A stretch of DNA of 64,000 nucleotides from Clostridiales bacterium (GTDB lineage Bacteria > Bacillota > Clostridia > Christensenellales > Aristaeellaceae): the NCBI GenBank assembly GCA_015056145.1, contig SVGY01000013.1:1-64000 (forward strand). Direction: 5' to 3'. The number at the start of each line of letters is the position of its first letter. Position 1 is the stretch's first letter. Under the pieces are notes generated by a model. That model was not told the DNA's origin, searched no databases, and worked only from the letters and a program-made list of their open reading frames with translations. This document shows positions 43,362 to 49,743 of the stretch, piece by piece. The position numbers and the translations under genes were made by a program.

Positions 43362-43643
43362 AGAAAAATGCTTTCATCCCCGGCAGTAAACTGCAAGAGA
43401 CGAAAGCATGAATAAACATATCTTCCGCGGTACCACTCTTGTTGACGGCCTTCGCCGCCCGCTCCGGCATCCTATGAATGCCTCTCCCTTTCACGGTGGA
43501 ATCCGTCTGACTTTACTGGGTGCAATGCACCGTTGAGCCAGCCGCTCAGGGGCCAGTATCAGTCGTTATCCCCGTCTGCTTGCACCAACCGCAGACTCTC
43601 TGAGGGCGGACAGGCGACCGTTTCTCCCCGTCTTGGCGTTTAT
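43362..43643 (-). promoter_or_regulatory. T-box riboswitch upstream of the TIM-barrel-ligase gene
   Basis: On the minus strand: K-turn-like GA element with GGGG/CCCC helix, specifier loop ATACTGG, stem I distal loop (AGAGAGTCTGC...GGTGCAAGCAGAC), T-box sequence AAGAGTGGTACCGCGG (43440-43425) and terminator ATGCTTTC/GAAAGCAT (arms 43409-43402 and 43375-43368) followed by TTTTTCTTT. By alignment with the B. subtilis glyQS arrangement the specifier codon is CTG (Leu) followed by G. TGGT in the T-box matches a tRNA with discriminator A, as Leu tRNAs have. Confidence 0.93.
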
Positions 43644-43649
43644 GTGGGG

Positions 43650-43678
43650 ATTATAGCCGGGAACCAGCCCGCTGTCAA
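43650..43678 (-). promoter_or_regulatory. Promoter of the T-box/TIM-barrel-ligase transcript
   Basis: On the minus strand TTGACA (43678-43673), 17-bp spacer, TATAAT (43655-43650): consensus at both boxes. Confidence 0.92.
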
Positions 43679-43809
43679 GGGAAAAGGTGTTTTTTTCATG
43701 TACTTGGAATTGTTGAAATTGATACAGAATCTCCGTTTTCTCTGTTCTTGGAGCCGTGATTTCCGTCTTTATCTCATCAAAAATATTTATTGTAAAAATG
43801 ACCAAAAAC

Positions 43810-43858
43810 CTCTTGACCATTCTCACCAACTCTGCTATACTTCAATTGTGGTCAAGAG
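43810..43858 (+). promoter_or_regulatory. Promoter of the NAD-salvage operon inside a 9-bp inverted repeat
   Basis: TTGACC (43813-43818), 17-bp spacer, TATACT (43836-43841). CTCTTGACC (43810-43818) covers the -35 box and its exact inverse GGTCAAGAG (43850-43858) lies at the start of the transcript; a shorter palindrome TGGT-CAAGAGT-ACCA (43849-43863) overlaps the second arm. These are candidate NrtR operators. Confidence 0.75.
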
Positions 43859-43883
43859 TACCATAAATAGGAGGTGGCTCCCA

Positions 43884-44600
43884 ATGCATTCCAGTCTTAA
43901 GCTGGATCAGCTGTATGTTACGGTAGATATTCTGATCCTGACAGAAAAAAACGGCGTACTGAATCTTCTCCTTTCAAAGCGCAGTCACCCTCCGGCGGAA
44001 AGCCGCTGGGCACTGCCCGGACGCTTCATCTCCCTCGGGGATTCTGCCGAAGATACCGTAAAGGACCTGCTGCGTGAAATGCTTCCCGTAAAACAGTACT
44101 ACTTTGAGCAGCTTTATACCTTTACCCGGCCGGAGCGTGATCCACGAGGACGAGTTCTTTCCATCGCCTATCTGGCCATCATCCCCTGGCAACACCTGCA
44201 GCCCGTACTGAATCATTCGGATATTACGCTGAAATGTTTCTCAGTCTCAACCTCGGAAGCGACGCTTTCCCTCGTCGCTCCGGAAGGGAACCCCTTCCCC
44301 GAAAGCGAACTGGCCTTTGACCACGCCCACATCATCCGTACGGGTATCACACGCCTGCAGGGAAAAATTGAGTACACCGATATCGGCTTTCATTTCCTGA
44401 ATACTCCGCAAGCCTTTTTCCTGAGCGAAATGCAGCGCATCTACGAAGCGGTGCTGGGCAGAGCGCAGGATGCCAGCAATTTCCGTCGCTTTCTGCGGAG
44501 CCGTTACGAAGACACCGGCAAGATCATCCCCTCGGAAATCACCGAAAAAAAAGGCAGAGGTCGTCCCGCCGTGCTCTACAGCTGGGATCCTCAATATTAG
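43884..44600 (+). CDS. nrtR: NrtR-like Nudix-domain transcriptional regulator
   Basis: The 238-residue protein has an N-terminal Nudix-like domain (residues ~10-140: LYVTVDILILTEKNGVLNLL, SRWALPGRFISLGDSAEDTV; the catalytic Nudix box GxxxxxExxxxxxxREUxEExGU is largely lost: RDxxxEE is LLREMLPV) and a C-terminal winged helix (~155-235, TDIGFHFLNTPQAFFLSEMQ, SNFRRFLRSRYEDTGK, GRGRPAVLYSW). This is the NrtR/NudR family that represses NAD-synthesis genes and is released by ADP-ribose. Start 43884 follows GGAGGTGG. pncA starts 13 bases later. Confidence 0.93.
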   Translation: MHSSLKLDQLYVTVDILILTEKNGVLNLLLSKRSHPPAESRWALPGRFISLGDSAEDTVKDLLREMLPVKQYYFEQLYTFTRPERDPRGRVLSIAYLAIIPWQHLQPVLNHSDITLKCFSVSTSEATLSLVAPEGNPFPESELAFDHAHIIRTGITRLQGKIEYTDIGFHFLNTPQAFFLSEMQRIYEAVLGRAQDASNFRRFLRSRYEDTGKIIPSEITEKKGRGRPAVLYSWDPQY

Positions 44601-44613
44601 GGAGGAAACTACC

Positions 44614-45150
44614 ATGACCGAAAAGAAAATCCTGATCGTAGTGGATATGCAGAACGATTTCATCAATGGTGCATTGGGAACCGCAGAAGCAAAAGGCATT
44701 CTTGAACCGGCACAGAAACGCATCGAAGCCTGCGCCAAGGAGGGTTACACGCTTTTTGCCACCCTTGATACACACTTTGACAACTACATGGACACCCCCG
44801 AGGGCAAAAAGCTGCCTGTCCCCCACTGCATCAAGGGCACAGACGGCTGGGCCATCCACCCGGAGATCAACGCCGTGCTTGGAAACTGCACGCTGGTGGA
44901 AAAAACCACCTTCGGCAGCACTGACCTGCCCCGCCTCATCGCCCGGGAGGCAGAAGGCGCTGACAAACTGACCATCGAACTTATCGGCCTGTGTACGGAC
45001 ATCTGCGTGGTGAGCAACGCCCTGATGCTCAAGGCTCACTTCCCCGATGCAGATATCGCCGTAAATGCTGCCTGCTGTGCCGGAGTAACCCCCGCAAAGC
45101 ATCTCGCCGCCCTGGAAACCATGCGCAGCTGCCAGATTGATGTGATCTGA
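44614..45150 (+). CDS. pncA: Nicotinamidase
   Basis: The 178-residue isochorismatase-fold enzyme hydrolyses nicotinamide to nicotinate. The catalytic triad is visible: Asp in VVDMQNDFINGALG, Lys in VEKTTFGS, Cys in IGLCTDICV (Cys nucleophile). The Asp-x-His metal site of PncA is in ATLDTHFDNYMDT. It follows the Nudix regulator by 13 bases and precedes pncB, giving a complete salvage step from nicotinamide to nicotinate mononucleotide. Confidence 0.95.
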   Translation: MTEKKILIVVDMQNDFINGALGTAEAKGILEPAQKRIEACAKEGYTLFATLDTHFDNYMDTPEGKKLPVPHCIKGTDGWAIHPEINAVLGNCTLVEKTTFGSTDLPRLIAREAEGADKLTIELIGLCTDICVVSNALMLKAHFPDADIAVNAACCAGVTPAKHLAALETMRSCQIDVI

Positions 45151-45271
45151 TCCCATGAAGAGCGGCTGCAAGAAGTGCGAGCCAGAGGAAGAACAAGTCT
45201 GCTTTGACCCGTTCGGCTACGCTCTTTTTGGAGCAAACGGCTGCCAGCATAATACAAGGAGGAAAACCATC

Positions 45272-46465
45272 GTGAAGCTTGAACCCATCGTTCTTTCCCT
45301 TTTGGATACCGACCTGTACAAATTCAACATGGATCAGGTGATCTTCCACAAACATACGGATCTGTGCGGAGAATACTACTTCCGCTGCCGCAACGAGGGC
45401 GTGGTTTTCACACAGGAGATGTTTGAGGAGATCAATGCCCAGATCGACCATCTCTGCACCCTCACCTTCAAAAAGGAAGAGCTGGACTATCTGCGTTCCA
45501 TCCGTTTCATCAAGGATGACTATGTGGAATTCCTCCGCCTGTGGCGGCCCATCCGGGATTATGTACAAACCGGTCTGACCGACGAAGGCAAACTGGAGAT
45601 CGTTGTTCGGGGGCCCCTGTTTTCGGCCATGCAGTTTGAAATATTCCTGCTGGAAATCGTCAACGAAGTATATTTCCGCATGAAATACGATTACGCAACC
45701 CTCCGGGCTTCTGCCGAAGAGAGGCTGAACCAGAAGATCCTCGGTTTCAAGGAAGGCAAATACACCTTCAAATTTGCGGAATTCGGCTGCCGCCGCAGGC
45801 TCTCCCGGGAATGGCAGGATGAAGTGGTACGCCGCCTTGCCACGGAAGTCAGCAATTGTGTTGGCACTTCCAATGTGTACCTTGCCATGAAATACAATCT
45901 GACTCCCATCGGCACCTATGCCCACGAATATGTGCAGATGTACCAGGGCATTGATTCCATCCCTCTGGCATACACCAATCACTATGCCATGGAGGATTGG
46001 TACAACGAGTACAAGGGCGATAACGGTACCGCCCTGACGGATACCATCACTACGGAGCTGTTCCTTTTGGACTTCAACCGGGCCATGGTGAACAACTTTA
46101 CCGGCGTGCGCCACGACAGCGGCGATCCCTTCGCATGGGGCGACAAGATGATCGAACACTACCAGAAATACGATGCCGATCCCAAAACCAAGCAGCTTCT
46201 CTTCAGCGACGGTCTGGACTTTGACAAAGCCCAGGCTCTGCAGGATTACTTTGAAGGCCGGGCAAAGGTATCCTTTGGCATCGGTACTTTCTGCTCCAAC
46301 GACACCTGTGAAAAGGCGCTGAATATCGTCATCAAGCTGCAAACGGTAAACGGTCGTGCCGTTGCCAAGCTTTCCGACACTCCCGGAAAGGCAATGTGCC
46401 GGGATGATGAATACCTCAAGTATCTGAAGCAATCGGTAGCCTTCCGGCTGAACCGGGAAAAATAA
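45272..46465 (+). CDS. pncB: Nicotinate phosphoribosyltransferase
   Basis: The 397-residue enzyme converts nicotinate plus PRPP to nicotinate mononucleotide. Landmarks: LLDTDLYKFNMDQVIFHK, FAEFGCRRRLSREWQDEVV, GTSNVYLAMKYNLTPIGTYA (His-containing loop after GTYAHE), TGVRHDSGDPFAWGDKMIEH, and LLFSDGLDFDKA. It is the shorter PncB type. The GTG start at 45272 follows AAGGAGG. In the 121 bases between pncA and pncB an in-frame upstream ATG (45155) would add a Cys-rich 39-residue extension (CKKCEPEEEQVC), but lacks a ribosome binding site. Confidence 0.94.
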   Translation: MKLEPIVLSLLDTDLYKFNMDQVIFHKHTDLCGEYYFRCRNEGVVFTQEMFEEINAQIDHLCTLTFKKEELDYLRSIRFIKDDYVEFLRLWRPIRDYVQTGLTDEGKLEIVVRGPLFSAMQFEIFLLEIVNEVYFRMKYDYATLRASAEERLNQKILGFKEGKYTFKFAEFGCRRRLSREWQDEVVRRLATEVSNCVGTSNVYLAMKYNLTPIGTYAHEYVQMYQGIDSIPLAYTNHYAMEDWYNEYKGDNGTALTDTITTELFLLDFNRAMVNNFTGVRHDSGDPFAWGDKMIEHYQKYDADPKTKQLLFSDGLDFDKAQALQDYFEGRAKVSFGIGTFCSNDTCEKALNIVIKLQTVNGRAVAKLSDTPGKAMCRDDEYLKYLKQSVAFRLNREK

Positions 46466-46660
46466 GCTGCGCCGTTCTCAAGGCCACATACGCCGCAACA
46501 TTTGTCCCTGATCTTTTTAAAAAAACAACAGTCAGTTTCCCTTTTGGTTTTGACAAAGTCCACTTTTCATAACCTGTGTTTGCCATACACAAAAACGATG
46601 TTTCCACGAACGATTCTTTCAATAACTTGTTCCACGACGAAGAAAAAAGGAGGCTTGACT

Positions 46661-47551
46661 ATGGGACACGGACATTGGACAAGGGAAGACTTTCTTTATT
46701 ACAGTGCAGCCAGAGGCAGAAACGTCAATGCAAGCGGCATGCTTGACAGCCGCCTGACAGACCGGGAACTGTTTATGCAGCGCAGGCTCCATCACAATTT
46801 GGATCCCCGGAACGTTATCAGGGAATGTTGCGATACCCAGGAACACCCTGAAAGCCTGCCTGTTATTCTGGCCCTTGACGTAACAGGGAGCATGGGCGCT
46901 GCAGCAGCAGAGGTGGCCAAAAAGCTCAACGGGGTTATGACCAGGCTCTACGATCAGGTAAGGGACGTGGAGTTCATGGTAATGGGTATCGGTGACCTGT
47001 TCTGTGATCAGGCACCTATACAGATTTCCCAGTTTGAATCGGATATCCGCATCGCCGAGCAGCTGGATCAGATTTTTCTGGAATATGGCGGTGGAGGCAA
47101 TGGCTCCGAGTCCTATACCGCTGCCTGGTACATGGGTCTGAACCACACCCGGCTGGATTGCTGGAAGCGGGGCAAAAAAGGCCTCATCATCACAATGGGC
47201 GATGAACCTCTGAACCCTTGTCTGCCCCGCAGGCAACTCGCCGCCGTAACCGGCGATGACGTGGAAGGTGATGTGTTAACCGATTCGCTCTACGACCAGG
47301 TCACCCAGAAATTCGAGGTGTTCCATCTGCATGTGACTCACAGAGAGCCGGATATCTATCTGGAACGTGTGCTCAATTCCTTTGGAAAGCAGCTTCCGAA
47401 GGAACGGCTGAAATTTGTGGAGCCTGCCAGCATTTCCGATACCATCATCGACATCGTGAAAAACCACGCTCAGAAACAAAGCGCACATCCCACCGAGGCA
47501 GGTGGCAACGAAAAAGCTGACAGTTTGCTGAAGAAACTGATTTTCTGGTAA
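46661..47551 (+). CDS. Von Willebrand factor A-domain protein
   Basis: The 296-residue cytoplasmic protein has a VWA fold with a near-canonical MIDAS motif, VILALDVTGSMG (DxTxS-type DVTGS), followed by VEFMVMGIGDLFCDQ (second MIDAS-like loop) and GLIITMGDEPLNP. The N-terminal 60 residues (MGHGHWTREDFLYYSAARGR) are unlike known VWA partners. AAAGGAGG precedes ATG 46661. It is followed after 19 bases by a PurA-like gene, so the two are probably translated from one mRNA. Function unknown; VWA proteins usually act in protein complexes with Mg2+. Confidence 0.88.
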   Translation: MGHGHWTREDFLYYSAARGRNVNASGMLDSRLTDRELFMQRRLHHNLDPRNVIRECCDTQEHPESLPVILALDVTGSMGAAAAEVAKKLNGVMTRLYDQVRDVEFMVMGIGDLFCDQAPIQISQFESDIRIAEQLDQIFLEYGGGGNGSESYTAAWYMGLNHTRLDCWKRGKKGLIITMGDEPLNPCLPRRQLAAVTGDDVEGDVLTDSLYDQVTQKFEVFHLHVTHREPDIYLERVLNSFGKQLPKERLKFVEPASISDTIIDIVKNHAQKQSAHPTEAGGNEKADSLLKKLIFW

Positions 47552-47570
47552 GAACAGGAGGTTTCACACT

Positions 47571-48770
47571 ATGCGAAAGGCCGCCATTGTGATCGGCTGT
47601 AACTACGGCGACGAGGGAAAGGGAATGGCAGCCGTCCACGCCGCCGGCGATGCAGGTGAAAATTGCCTGAATGTGCTCATCAACGGCGGCGCCCAGCGTG
47701 GGCACACCGTGGAAGAGCCCGGAGGACGCAGGCATGTATTCCATCACTTCGGTTCGGCGGCCTGGAAGGGCGCCACCTCTTGTGCTGACGAGGACTTCAT
47801 CGTGAATCCGCTTTTGTACTGCCACGAAAAAAACCTGCTTTCGGAGAACCTGGGCCTTCACCCCCGACTGTTGGTGGCGGCCGGATGCCGGGTGTCCACC
47901 CCCTGGGATATGATGCTCGGCCAGATCATTGAAGAAAACAGAGGCAACGGTCGCCATGGCTCCTGCGGCTGCGGCATACAGGAAACCCGACTGCGGTACC
48001 TGAACACGCCCTGGGCGCTCTCCTTTGAAGAAGTGAGCCACCTTTCTTTCAGCGGGTTTGAGGATTACTGCCGGCGCATCATCAGGGAATACATTCCTGC
48101 CCGGATGGATGAACTTCACATGGCCGTTCCCCCACAGTGGCGATCCATTCTTTCCGCCTCCGGGCTGATGGAAAACGCATGGCTGGATCTCATGGAAATG
48201 CGCCGCACCACGGAAACCTACAAAGATTGGGCCGCTATGGCTTCCGCCTGGCCCACCATCGTTTTTGAAGCAGGCCAGGGACTTGCGCTGGACGAGAACA
48301 ATCACCGGGACTTTCCCCACCTCACCCCAAGCAGCACCACTTCCCTCGCCTCTGCCCGGCGCATCGCCGCACTGTCCGGAGAAACGGACACAACGCTGCT
48401 CTATGTGACCCGTTCCTATTTGACACGCCATGGCGCAGGGCCCTTCCCCACCGAGTGTCCAAAGGAATCCATCAACCCTCACATGGAAGACAGGACCAAC
48501 GTGCCCAACCCTCACCAGCAATCTCTGCGTTACGGTCTTTTTGATGCGCAAGCCGTTCTGGAGAGAACCTCCGCCGACACAATGCGCAGCCGGCAGGTAA
48601 TTCCCGCACTTCACACCACCATCCTTATCACCCATCTGAACGAGACCGCCGGGCAGCTTACCGGCTCCATGCCCTTGGGAGACTTCGTCCGTCACTTTGA
48701 TCAGGCGTTGTATTCCTATGACCCCTACGGCGTAACGGGCAGATTGGATGGCACCGTACCGGACCTATAA
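47571..48770 (+). CDS. Divergent adenylosuccinate-synthetase-family protein
   Basis: The 399-residue protein aligns with PurA in the family order: CNYGDEGKGMAAV (P-loop, catalytic Asp), INGGAQRGHTVEE (catalytic His in GHT), GRHGSCGCGIQET (for GTTGRGIGPAY), VFEAGQGLALDENNH (for FEGAQGxLLD), TPSSTTSLASARR (for TSSNTT) and ILITHLNETAG (for LTKLD). It is shorter than PurA (~430) and its loops are altered (CGCGI, RYGLFD), so it may act on another substrate or as a regulator. Position next to a VWA protein, far from purine genes, supports a specialised role. A housekeeping purA elsewhere is expected but not visible here. Confidence 0.85.
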   Translation: MRKAAIVIGCNYGDEGKGMAAVHAAGDAGENCLNVLINGGAQRGHTVEEPGGRRHVFHHFGSAAWKGATSCADEDFIVNPLLYCHEKNLLSENLGLHPRLLVAAGCRVSTPWDMMLGQIIEENRGNGRHGSCGCGIQETRLRYLNTPWALSFEEVSHLSFSGFEDYCRRIIREYIPARMDELHMAVPPQWRSILSASGLMENAWLDLMEMRRTTETYKDWAAMASAWPTIVFEAGQGLALDENNHRDFPHLTPSSTTSLASARRIAALSGETDTTLLYVTRSYLTRHGAGPFPTECPKESINPHMEDRTNVPNPHQQSLRYGLFDAQAVLERTSADTMRSRQVIPALHTTILITHLNETAGQLTGSMPLGDFVRHFDQALYSYDPYGVTGRLDGTVPDL

Positions 48771-48795
48771 ACCTTCCGCTGATTATCAGCAGCAA

Positions 48796-48840
48796 AAAGT
48801 CCCGGAAGCTCTGTCATGCAGGGCTTTCGGGACTTTCTTT
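48796..48840 (+). terminator. Terminator of the VWA/PurA-like operon
   Basis: AAAGTCCCGGAAGC (48796-48809) pairs with GCTTTCGGGACTTT (48823-48836) with one bulge and is followed by CTTTTCTG. Confidence 0.85.
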
Positions 48841-48872
48841 TCTGATTGGATCAATACAGCGGAAACTTTGCC

Positions 48873-49556
48873 TCACTTCAGCAATTCAGCATATTCATTG
48901 CACAGCGGCACCCTCACCGGTTCATCCTCCTCCACCGGCACGAAGCGGGGCCTTGCTTCCTCGAAGTAATTATCCGTATTGTCATCATTGATGGAGGATA
49001 CTTCCCCCACGATCAGATCGCCGCAGCCGGGCTTGGGGGTAAAAAGATGATACAGCCCCGGGTAGATGGTCATGCTGTTGCCACGGGTGATCTCCACATC
49101 CGTCCCGGCGGGAACGGTGCTTTCGATGCCGTCCATGAGAATACGCACGTCGCCGGTTCTGTCCACGGTGCCGTCCGGCAGGGAGTTGTACACCTTAATC
49201 AGCAATACTCCACCGCCACGGTTGATGATATCCTCGGTCTTCTCGGCGTGGTAATGGTTGGGCAGAATCTGTCCTTCCTTCATCATGATCAGTTTTTCCG
49301 CATAGGGGCAGCCCGCAGAGCCATCCAGCAGGCCATTGCGGATGGTAAAAAGAACGGCGCCCATTTTTGTAAAATCATCATGGCCGAAAGTGGTCACATC
49401 CCAGCCCCGCATGGTTTTGATGATGGTATCCGCTTCCCGGCGGCGCAACTGCCATTCCTCCATGGTCCAGTGGGCAAACATGGGCAGCGCAAAACCCGTT
49501 TTTTCCAGCAGACTTTTGGCCCAGTCAATGGCAGACTGAATTTCAGAACGTTTCAT
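48873..49556 (-). CDS. D-lyxose isomerase (cupin family)
   Basis: The 227-residue cupin protein matches the D-lyxose ketol-isomerase family, whose characterised members from Escherichia coli and Cohnella are of similar size. The metal site is visible: NHYHAEKTEDIINRGGG (two His and Glu), and GLYHLFTP (His). It should interconvert D-lyxose and D-xylulose (also mannose/fructose in some members). GGAGG lies 11 bases upstream of ATG 49556. It is divergent from the glycosidase and ABC importer genes, which suggests all serve one sugar. Confidence 0.9.
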   Translation of the reverse strand: MKRSEIQSAIDWAKSLLEKTGFALPMFAHWTMEEWQLRRREADTIIKTMRGWDVTTFGHDDFTKMGAVLFTIRNGLLDGSAGCPYAEKLIMMKEGQILPNHYHAEKTEDIINRGGGVLLIKVYNSLPDGTVDRTGDVRILMDGIESTVPAGTDVEITRGNSMTIYPGLYHLFTPKPGCGDLIVGEVSSINDDNTDNYFEEARPRFVPVEEDEPVRVPLCNEYAELLK

Positions 49557-49594
49557 TGGCAAATAAACCTCCGTTGCAAAATATTGAATTGAAC

Positions 49595-49604
49595 AACAAT
49601 TGTT
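49595..49604. promoter_or_regulatory. Palindrome AACAATTGTT, candidate operator
   Basis: A 10-bp perfect palindrome just downstream of the -10 box of the D-lyxose isomerase promoter. Confidence 0.5.
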
Positions 49605-49613
49605 ACTGATATC

Positions 49614-49643
49614 ATCATATTCTTGAAAAGCCGTATCTGTCAA
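49614..49643 (-). promoter_or_regulatory. Promoter of the D-lyxose isomerase gene
   Basis: On the minus strand TTGACA (49643-49638), 18-bp spacer, TATGAT (49619-49614). Confidence 0.75.
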
Positions 49644-49668
49644 CCCAATTTTTTTCGATTTGGCCGTA

Positions 49669-49697
49669 TTGACAAACAAATTCCGGACGGCTACACT
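49669..49697 (+). promoter_or_regulatory. Promoter of the putative glycosidase gene
   Basis: TTGACA (49669-49674), 17-bp spacer, TACACT (49692-49697). The palindrome CTGTTG-G-CAACAG (49696-49708) overlaps its start region and is a candidate operator. Confidence 0.8.
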
Positions 49698-49743
49698 GTT
49701 GGCAACAGCAATGGCGCATAATTCCACAAAGGAGGCTCCCCCT

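Noticed and set aside
41695-43389. A 564-codon plus-strand frame opposite the TIM-barrel/ligase gene
   Set aside because: Shadow frame; also overlaps the T-box leader, which explains the opposite strand.
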